Source: Candidatus Gastranaerophilales bacterium
GTDB taxonomy: Bacteria > Cyanobacteriota > Vampirovibrionia > Gastranaerophilales > Gastranaerophilaceae
Direction of reading: 5' to 3'
Length of the DNA stretch: 51,357 nt
NCBI GenBank assembly: GCA_944323475.1
Contig: CALUSQ010000014.1
Span: 1-51,357, forward strand
Shown: piece by piece, positions 44,996 to 51,357 of the stretch
How the letters are laid out: each line of letters opens with the position of its first letter
How positions within the stretch are numbered: position 1 is the stretch's first letter
The notes under the pieces: model-generated
Seen by the model: the letters and a program-made list of their open reading frames with translations, nothing else
Database searches by the model: none
What the model was told of the DNA's origin: nothing
Position numbers and translations under genes: made by a program

Positions 44996-47290
44996 CTAAA
45001 ACTTTAAAGTTTCTGAATAATTAGGCGGTACAAATTTTGTATTATTCGCATCTTTGTTTGTAAATACTGCATAATCTTTCAAAGAAATTTCTTTAGCATT
45101 ATTATACAAGTCCATATTTACATATTTTTTGTACAATTCTGATAAATCTCCTGAATAATTTCCCATTATTTTAGCATATTTTTTTATTTCTTCTTTATCA
45201 GAACCTGCACCATATGCTTTTGTTTTTGCATCAGTACCTGAAGGACGAATTTCGATAAATTTGTCTTTAAATTCTAAATATGTACCATCTCCGACAAATT
45301 TTACATCCTTCAAATTTTTAAAGCTTAGTTCTTCAAAAGTGTTACCCAAAATTTTCTTAATATTAGAAACTGACAATTTGCCTTGTTTTTTAGAAACAGC
45401 CATAGCAAGATAGAACAAATCATTTTTTGTTCTTTGAGCTTCTCCTTTTGTTTTTGCAGCTTTAAGCTTTTCTATATCAGGTTCCGATTCATTGTAATAT
45501 GCAATATCTTCTCTAATATCAAACTTTGAAACAATTTTATTTGTCTTAAACACTTCAGACAAATACTCGCTCAATGATTGATTCTTTTGACTTAGATAAG
45601 AAGTAAGTGCAGATGCAACTATTATCGCTTCTGTAGCACTTTTTTCTCGCATAGCAATTGCTATTCTTCCTGCTTGAGATTTAATAACCTCTTCTGAACC
45701 AATTATCATACCGCCTGATTCTTCTCCTCCAAAAATCAATTTAGGATTTTTGCCAAGATTGATTTTGTTTCCAAGAACATCAGTAACAACTACATTTTTG
45801 TTTGGTTTTTCTTGAATTTGTTTTTCAACTTTTTTCATTACATTTGCAATTTCTTTAAAACCAACAGGTACATTGACAACTTTTATACCGTTTTTCTTAG
45901 CCCATTCATCCCAAGAACGTGCTGAAGCTGTAGTTTTGATAATAAATCTTGGATGTTTTTTAAAAAGTTTTTCTTTCTTAAGCTGATTTGCCCAAAAATC
46001 CATAATCATCAAGAAAGATTGATTTGCGGTAAATACGCTCAAAACTCTATCTTGACCTATTTGAACATAATCAACACCCAATTTTTTTATAAAGTCAACT
46101 TTATCTTTTGATTCAATCTGACATACAGTTAATCTGTCGTGGTCAGGATCTGTAATTAGAACAACCGTACCTATCGGATAATCCTTAAGTTTTTCATCAT
46201 AATGCAAAGATTCAATAACAGGAAAATATGATGTACCGTCACTTTTTTTAGACAAGACTGTTGCATCTACTGAATAATCATAGAAAGTTTTGTTGCCTTT
46301 TGGGTCTTTATCATATTTTCCAATTCCATGAAAAAACGGATCTTCATCTGTATTCATCCAATCAAAATGTTTTTCTATATCCAGAGATTTTAATATTCGA
46401 CTAAGAGTCCTATAAGCAGAACCGCCAACATTTTCGATAACAATTTTTTCTTTCAAATCTTTTATCAGATTCAAATTGGCATCTTTTGCAACACCATCTA
46501 AAAGGTATTGTTTATATAGTTCAACCCCATCATCCAGTTTTGACATTAGCTCTTCTGATATCAATGCATCGTCATCTGCTGAAATATTTATATCATAATA
46601 GCCGTTTTTTTCTACTTCAGAAAATATATATTTAATTTTTTCCACAAAAAGCATTGATTCTTCGGGAAGATACTGACTACCTTGAGAGTTCAAGTCTTTT
46701 GTCGCATTTTTAACAGAAATTCCATGACTTGAGGTAATATATTCCCCACCCAACAAATCAAGCTTAAAAGCAAGGAAAGATGCCATCCATATAGGGATGG
46801 TTTTTCTATCTTTTGGTACGAGTGTTTTTATACCATGAGCTGCCTGTATACGAGCAATAAGATTCAAAAAATCTTTTGAATTATATCTCACTTCAGAACC
46901 TGCAAGTTTTACAAGCTCAGAGTCAGGATACAATTCTTTCGCAACAAGAGCCTTTGCTTCTGTTGCAAGCATTATTCCTACCATATTAATTGGAAATCTT
47001 GTGTCATAAGGATAAAGAATATTTTGTGGTCCTCTAATTCCGGCTGTAGAAACTTCCGCTTCTTTTGCATATCCAGCAAACCACTCTTTTAAACCCAATC
47101 CATATGGATTTGTTTTTTCATCATAAGCTTCCAAATGTTCTTTTTTTAAACGAAATGTATATGCTTTTTTTTCTGACATATCTAACAATTTGTTAGATTT
47201 AATGTAATCCGGTGTTTTGGAATCCACCGATTCAAAAAGTGATTGTTCAAGCATAGAGTTAGCTTTATGGCTATTGTAAACATTCTCCAT
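44996..47290 (-). CDS. Alpha-D-phosphohexomutase family protein (phosphoglucomutase-like, long)
   Basis: The 764-residue protein has the four blocks of the family: the active-site loop ITSSHGIS (phospho-Ser S188, where most members read TASHNP), the metal loop DPDHDR at 381-386, the sugar loop GGEESGG, and the phosphate loop RPSGTDAKTKAYG. It is much longer than usual (450-580) because of inserts in domain 1 and an N-terminal extension. It likely moves phosphate between C1 and C6 of glucose or a related hexose, linking glucan breakdown to glycolysis, but the substrate is uncertain. AAGGAG precedes the ATG and TATAAT lies at 47325-47330. Confidence 0.85.
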   Translation of the reverse strand: MENVYNSHKANSMLEQSLFESVDSKTPDYIKSNKLLDMSEKKAYTFRLKKEHLEAYDEKTNPYGLGLKEWFAGYAKEAEVSTAGIRGPQNILYPYDTRFPINMVGIMLATEAKALVAKELYPDSELVKLAGSEVRYNSKDFLNLIARIQAAHGIKTLVPKDRKTIPIWMASFLAFKLDLLGGEYITSSHGISVKNATKDLNSQGSQYLPEESMLFVEKIKYIFSEVEKNGYYDINISADDDALISEELMSKLDDGVELYKQYLLDGVAKDANLNLIKDLKEKIVIENVGGSAYRTLSRILKSLDIEKHFDWMNTDEDPFFHGIGKYDKDPKGNKTFYDYSVDATVLSKKSDGTSYFPVIESLHYDEKLKDYPIGTVVLITDPDHDRLTVCQIESKDKVDFIKKLGVDYVQIGQDRVLSVFTANQSFLMIMDFWANQLKKEKLFKKHPRFIIKTTASARSWDEWAKKNGIKVVNVPVGFKEIANVMKKVEKQIQEKPNKNVVVTDVLGNKINLGKNPKLIFGGEESGGMIIGSEEVIKSQAGRIAIAMREKSATEAIIVASALTSYLSQKNQSLSEYLSEVFKTNKIVSKFDIREDIAYYNESEPDIEKLKAAKTKGEAQRTKNDLFYLAMAVSKKQGKLSVSNIKKILGNTFEELSFKNLKDVKFVGDGTYLEFKDKFIEIRPSGTDAKTKAYGAGSDKEEIKKYAKIMGNYSGDLSELYKKYVNMDLYNNAKEISLKDYAVFTNKDANNTKFVPPNYSETLKF

Positions 47291-47375
47291 AGTTTCGGCT
47301 CCTTATAAGTAATTCTTTTTCTATATTATACAAAATTAAAAAAATTATGTATAGCAGACAAGGATTTGTTTTTGC

Positions 47376-47381
47376 TATAAT
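47376..47381 (+). promoter_or_regulatory. Extended -10 promoter box of mutS2
   Basis: TGCTATAAT forms an extended -10 element, about 30 bases upstream of the chosen TTG start. It needs no strong -35 site. Confidence 0.6.
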
Positions 47382-47411
47382 TTTTTAGTCGTCACACTAT
47401 TGGAGTCAGGT

Positions 47412-49781
47412 TTGAACAAGACACTGAAAGCAATTGAATTTGATAAAGTTCTTGAGATTTTAAGCAATTTTTCTTCAACAGAATTAGGGAAAAAATACTG
47501 CTTAAATATCCTGCCTTTGTCAGATATTGAAACAATAAAACACAATCAAAGACTTACTACCCAAGCACAAAACGCTTTCAGACTAAGTTCTTCAGAAATC
47601 CCTTTGCAGAACCTTCCAAATATTGAAGAAGCATTGTCTCTTCTGAAAAACAAAATTACACTTTCTCTTGAGGATGTTAAAAACATCTATTCTGTAATTA
47701 TAAGTACTCGTAAATTTTCATCTTTTTTAAACAGATATGCTCAAGAGCAAGAAGATTTGTTAAAAATATCAGAAAACTTACATCCCCTTTCTGAAACAGA
47801 AGAGAAAATAGAACATATTTTTGATTCAAACTTTAATATAAAAGAAACAGCATCTGTAGAACTTAAATCTTTATATCAATCACAAAGAGATTGCAATGAA
47901 AACCTTAAAAATACAATAGCTGACTTACTTAAAAACTCAACCTTCACAGGTTATCTTCAAGATACAGTTTATACACTAAGAGATAACAGAGTCGTTTTTC
48001 AAGTAAAAGCTGAAGCCAAAAATAAAATTCAAGGTATAGTCCATGATATTTCCCAATCAGGACAAACGTATTTTATTGAGCCGAAACAAATAGTCGGACT
48101 AAACAACAAATTGAGAGAATTAGAAATCTCAATAGAAGCAGAAATTAAAAGAATAATAAAAGAATTGTCCTTACATCTTGGAGAACATTATGAAGAAATC
48201 AAATCTTCATTTTACACATTGATTGAGCTTGATTTTATTTTTGCAAAAGCAAAATATTCAACAGCTATAGATGCTTGCGAACCTGAAATTACAGATGAAA
48301 AAATTGTAGAACTAAAATCAATGAAAAATCCTGTACTTATCCAAATTTTGGATAAAGTTGTTGAAAATGATTTTTCTATCGGAAAGCCCTATAAATCTGT
48401 TATTATCACTGGTTCCAATGCCGGGGGGAAAACGGTCGTATTAAAAACAGTTGCACTTGCTATAGCAATGACAGCATCAGGACTCCACATACCTTGTTTT
48501 AGTGCAAAATTGTATCCGTTCAAAAAGTTATATGCAGAAATTGGTGATGATCAAAATATAATCCAAAGCCTATCAACTTTCTCATCTCATATAAAAAATA
48601 TCAAAGAAATACTTGATAATGCAGACGATGAAACTTTTATACTTATTGACGAAATTGCAGCAGGTACAGACCCCAAAGAAGGAGCAAGCCTTGCAAAATC
48701 AATAATGGAAACATTTGTTGAAAAAGGTGCTTTATCTATTATTACAACCCATTTCAATGAGCTTAAATCCTTACCTTTTGACAATGAAGCTTTTCAAAAC
48801 GGTTCTGTTGATTTTGATGTAAAAACCCTACAACCGACATACAAACTAAGACTTGGTGTTCCAGGAGCTTCAAATGCATTTGCAATAGCAAAAAACTTTG
48901 GTATACCAAATGAAATAATTGAAAAAGCAAAAAAAGAATATGAATCCGACATAACAGATGAGGCGAAAATTCTTGAATCATTGCAAAAAAAATACTCTGA
49001 ACTCAATAAACTAACGGAAGAAGCACAATCTTTAAAAATACAATCCGAAGAAAAATTCAATAAATATAATGAGCTTTTTGAAAATCTAAATGCACAAAAA
49101 AGAAAAATAATAAAAGATTTTAAACGCAGATATGAAGACAATCTGCAAGATGCAAAACAACAAGTAAAAAAAATACTTGAAAATCTCAACCATCACAAAA
49201 CAAGAGAAAATGCTTTAAATACTTACAAAAAGCTTTCAAGCAAAGGTCTAAAAGCAGCCAAAGCAATGGCTGATGAATTTTCTAAAGTTGATGTAAAATA
49301 CACAGAACTTACAACAGAAGATATAAAAATAGGTGCAAAAGCCATTATAAAAGGCTTAGACCAAGATGTAACAATAGAGACACTACCAGATGCAAAAGGT
49401 AATTTACAAGTCTTGGTAGGACAATTAAAATCTACAATAAACATAAAAAAACTTGCTAAAAACCTTAAAAGACAAAAAGATATAATTAAAAAGAAAATCA
49501 ACATAAATTCTTCCAAAGTGGTAATTGAAAGAATAAATATGTCACCCAAAATAGATTTAAGAGGGTTCAGAATAGATGAAGCTTTAACAGATTTAGATGT
49601 ATTTTTGGATAAAGCCTCTATGGTTGGGCTTACACCAATCGAGATTGTTCATGGGCACGGTACAGGCCAGCTCAGAATTGCAATAAGAGATTATCTGTCA
49701 GATTCTCCTTATGTCGCAAAATTCCGCCAAGGTGAAGAAGGTGAGGGTGGTAACGGAGTAACAATTGTTGATTTAAACTAA
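47412..49781 (+). CDS. mutS2: Endonuclease/ribosome-splitting ATPase MutS2
   Basis: The 789-residue protein lacks the mismatch-recognition domains of MutS. It has the clamp and lever coiled coils, an ABC ATPase with Walker A GSNAGGKT at 334-341 and Walker B FILIDEIAAGTDP, a second coiled coil, and a C-terminal Smr nuclease domain (IDLRGFRIDEAL, HGHGTGQLR). MutS2 suppresses recombination and, in some species, rescues collided ribosomes. TTG 47412 gives MNKTLKAIEFDKVLEIL, the usual family start, with GGAG six bases upstream; TTG 47400 would overlap that site. It ends in a four-base convergent overlap with the DUF3137 gene. Confidence 0.96.
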   Translation: MNKTLKAIEFDKVLEILSNFSSTELGKKYCLNILPLSDIETIKHNQRLTTQAQNAFRLSSSEIPLQNLPNIEEALSLLKNKITLSLEDVKNIYSVIISTRKFSSFLNRYAQEQEDLLKISENLHPLSETEEKIEHIFDSNFNIKETASVELKSLYQSQRDCNENLKNTIADLLKNSTFTGYLQDTVYTLRDNRVVFQVKAEAKNKIQGIVHDISQSGQTYFIEPKQIVGLNNKLRELEISIEAEIKRIIKELSLHLGEHYEEIKSSFYTLIELDFIFAKAKYSTAIDACEPEITDEKIVELKSMKNPVLIQILDKVVENDFSIGKPYKSVIITGSNAGGKTVVLKTVALAIAMTASGLHIPCFSAKLYPFKKLYAEIGDDQNIIQSLSTFSSHIKNIKEILDNADDETFILIDEIAAGTDPKEGASLAKSIMETFVEKGALSIITTHFNELKSLPFDNEAFQNGSVDFDVKTLQPTYKLRLGVPGASNAFAIAKNFGIPNEIIEKAKKEYESDITDEAKILESLQKKYSELNKLTEEAQSLKIQSEEKFNKYNELFENLNAQKRKIIKDFKRRYEDNLQDAKQQVKKILENLNHHKTRENALNTYKKLSSKGLKAAKAMADEFSKVDVKYTELTTEDIKIGAKAIIKGLDQDVTIETLPDAKGNLQVLVGQLKSTINIKKLAKNLKRQKDIIKKKININSSKVVIERINMSPKIDLRGFRIDEALTDLDVFLDKASMVGLTPIEIVHGHGTGQLRIAIRDYLSDSPYVAKFRQGEEGEGGNGVTIVDLN

Positions 49782-50980
49782 AGCCCTATTTTTTGATTTA
49801 ATTTTAATTCATCTACAAGAGATAAAACAGAATACATTTCCTCAAAAAGTTCTACAAATGTTTGACCCGTTGTTTTTTTAGAGATATTACCCATTGCAAA
49901 CAAATCTTTATCAACACCCAAAATTATATATAATTTGCTGTCCTTAAACTCAGCTCTGATGTATTGTGCTTTAAATGAAGTTTTTATATTCAAAAAGCGT
50001 TCTATAAAAGCTGTTGTCAAAAGATATCTAGCTTCTATCTGATCTGTTGATTCTACCTTATATAATTTGTTGAATTTAATATCCTCAAGCTGCACGGTTT
50101 TAAGTTCAGGTCTTTTTTTAAATTTTAATTTTTTATTTGTAATCCCATTTTCGTATACACAAGTATTTCCATTAAAATTCTTATTCATATCTATTTCAAC
50201 TACCAAACATCGCATTGAGCCGGTAACAATAAAATAAAACACCGCAAATAATACAGGTAAAAGAATTAATACTAAAATAGCAATAAAAAAAACAATACCT
50301 GATAACTCACTACTAATAGATGAGAATATCGACGATAATATCATAATTATCACAGCACCTATGAAAAAATATGCAGAAATTATAAAAACAGAAGCCAATG
50401 ATAATGAAAATAGAGTCATAAGATTTATAGCTTTAAATCCAAATTTTGTTTCAAGCAGCCTAATACTAACATCATGATAAACACCTTCTATTATATCATC
50501 AAGTATAAACAAATGAAAAAACGGAATAATTTTTAAGGAACTAAACATCTTATAAAATTGTTTTTGTGCTTGAGATATAGCTTGAGCTGTTTTTATTTTT
50601 CCGTCTTTATCATATACATCAAAAGATTTAAACCACTTAAAAACACCAAACAAAGACAAAAATTCCGGCATCAATACTTTTTTCAAGTTAACTTCATAAT
50701 CCATTTCAACTTGGACTGTTTTTTTATTGCCGTTTCTAAGCGATATTATTACAACAGAAACAAATATTAAAAATATACCAATTATTTTTAATGCCTCAAA
50801 ACCAATTAATAAAAATATGAAGCCCAAAATTACCACATTTATCAAATAAACATTATATTTATCTTTATTTCTTTTTATCTCATAATCAGGCAGCAATGGA
50901 GCAGCTTTTTTATAATAAAACTCCTGAAATTCCTTTATAAGCTGTTGCTTTGTTTTGCCTAAATAATTCAAACTATCCAT
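49778..50980 (-). CDS. DUF3137-type membrane protein
   Basis: The 400-residue protein has two pairs of transmembrane helices (about 45-85 and 185-265). Its C-terminal soluble domain contains YKVESTDQIEARYLLTTAFIERFL, the signature of DUF3137 proteins. Their function is unknown. There is no signal peptide. It is monocistronic; a very short possible frame at 51011 precedes it. Codon use matches the neighbours. Confidence 0.8.
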   Translation of the reverse strand: MDSLNYLGKTKQQLIKEFQEFYYKKAAPLLPDYEIKRNKDKYNVYLINVVILGFIFLLIGFEALKIIGIFLIFVSVVIISLRNGNKKTVQVEMDYEVNLKKVLMPEFLSLFGVFKWFKSFDVYDKDGKIKTAQAISQAQKQFYKMFSSLKIIPFFHLFILDDIIEGVYHDVSIRLLETKFGFKAINLMTLFSLSLASVFIISAYFFIGAVIIMILSSIFSSISSELSGIVFFIAILVLILLPVLFAVFYFIVTGSMRCLVVEIDMNKNFNGNTCVYENGITNKKLKFKKRPELKTVQLEDIKFNKLYKVESTDQIEARYLLTTAFIERFLNIKTSFKAQYIRAEFKDSKLYIILGVDKDLFAMGNISKKTTGQTFVELFEEMYSVLSLVDELKLNQKIGL

Positions 50981-51010
50981 AATAAAAGAAATTATAAAAA
51001 TTTTTTTATA

Positions 51011-51076
51011 TTATATCAAGTCAGAAGGTCTAAATTTTTTATTACGGTTTATAAATCTAACTAAAAATGCTCTCAT
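51011..51076 (-). CDS. Possible 21-residue basic peptide
   Basis: The frame begins MRAFLVRFINRNKKF and ends RPSDLI. AGAGA lies about six bases before the ATG, and TTGCAT with TATATA boxes is upstream. The strongly basic, amphipathic content is notable, but chance cannot be excluded at this length. Confidence 0.2.
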   Translation of the reverse strand: MRAFLVRFINRNKKFRPSDLI

Positions 51077-51230
51077 TTTAAATCTCTCTTTTCTACTCAC
51101 ATATATATAAAGTATATATGCAAAAATTTATTGACACTTACTTGAGCATGAACAAAATTATTGTAATAATAATTAACAATTGTTCTAAATCAAGTCAGAA
51201 CAAGCAATTAAAAATTTTAAAAGAAAAGTA

Positions 51231-51258
51231 TTTACAAGAAATATTGTTTTGTTATAAT
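51231..51258 (+). promoter_or_regulatory. Promoter of tRNA-Asn
   Basis: TTTACA (51231-51236) and TATAAT (51253-51258) are separated by 16 bases, about 30 bases upstream of the tRNA. Confidence 0.75.
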
Positions 51259-51287
51259 AATTTTACAGGGTTTACCCTTGGAGATAT

Positions 51288-51357
<70 letters not shown>

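Larger units (their letters stand above)
50981..51287. other. Intergenic region before tRNA-Asn
   Basis: This 307-base stretch has no gene of normal length. It contains a possible 21-codon frame, an AT palindrome CATATATA..TATATATG at 51100-51120, a weak GAACAA..TTGTTC inverted repeat around 51147-51184, and the promoter of tRNA-Asn. I see no known structured RNA. Confidence 0.5.

Noticed and set aside
51100..51120. CATATATA..TATATATG palindrome as an operator
   Set aside because: Alternating A/T makes such palindromes common, and no regulator is linked.

Overview
The window is a gene-dense, very AT-rich stretch of a bacterial chromosome. It holds about 43 protein genes, most of them housekeeping. 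It begins inside a tRNA-Leu gene and ends one base short of a complete tRNA-Asn acceptor stem, so it looks like an assembly contig. There are no insertion sequences, phage genes, rRNA genes or CRISPR arrays. A TolC-type outer-membrane factor with an AsmA-like protein indicates a double-membrane cell. The MEP pathway genes (ispD, ispE), SpoIID/LytB, DUF4013 and DUF3137 proteins, A+T-rich codon use and small proteins with a short FKG motif near the N-terminus together suggest a non-photosynthetic gut cyanobacterial relative (Melainabacteria/Vampirovibrionia, order Gastranaerophilales). That placement is inference; no marker here proves it.

Layout. 1-6.0 kb: tRNA-Leu, a GH77 glucanotransferase, ychF, then deoB with a small RWYD-repeat protein and a FabG-like reductase. 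6.0-7.3 kb: a cluster of unrecognised small proteins. 7.4-13.3 kb: rsmA-ispE, a spermidine-synthase-like protein, an orphan DNA methyltransferase and hom-thrC. 13.6-18 kb: a large internally duplicated FKG protein, then rsmH with an FtsL-like protein. 18-23.6 kb: clpB, dut-serB, HU, and a second RWYD protein in front of spoIID. 23.7-30.9 kb: glyS, a PDZ protein, an alpha-glucan phosphorylase-like protein, acpP-fabF and gapA. 31-38.7 kb: asmA-tolC, a zinc-ribbon protein, pgi and a DtxR/MntR-type regulator. 38.7-44.1 kb: a minus-strand run of two DUF4013 proteins, thiL, ispD, a small ORF and argS. 44.1-51.36 kb: a secreted metalloprotease, a phosphohexomutase, mutS2, a DUF3137 protein and tRNA-Asn.

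How the genes fit together. Glucanotransferase, phosphorylase-like protein, phosphohexomutase, Pgi and GapA outline storage-glucan use feeding glycolysis. Several of these are divergent: the phosphorylase has Ser where the PLP lysine should be, and the mutase active-site loop is TSSHG rather than TASHN. The glucanotransferase and Pgi carry N-terminal extensions resembling those of the unknown FKG proteins.

The most unusual signals are: (1) the SFKG/NFKG tag shared by unrelated proteins, including an 849-residue protein built of two copies that each start with SFKG; (2) two unlinked small proteins, each with two copies of an RWYD repeat; (3) six genes without a Shine-Dalgarno site whose -10-like box ends 6-7 bases before the ATG, pointing to leaderless mRNAs; (4) hairpins at gene starts, above all one that would hide the ribosome binding site of the DNA methyltransferase.
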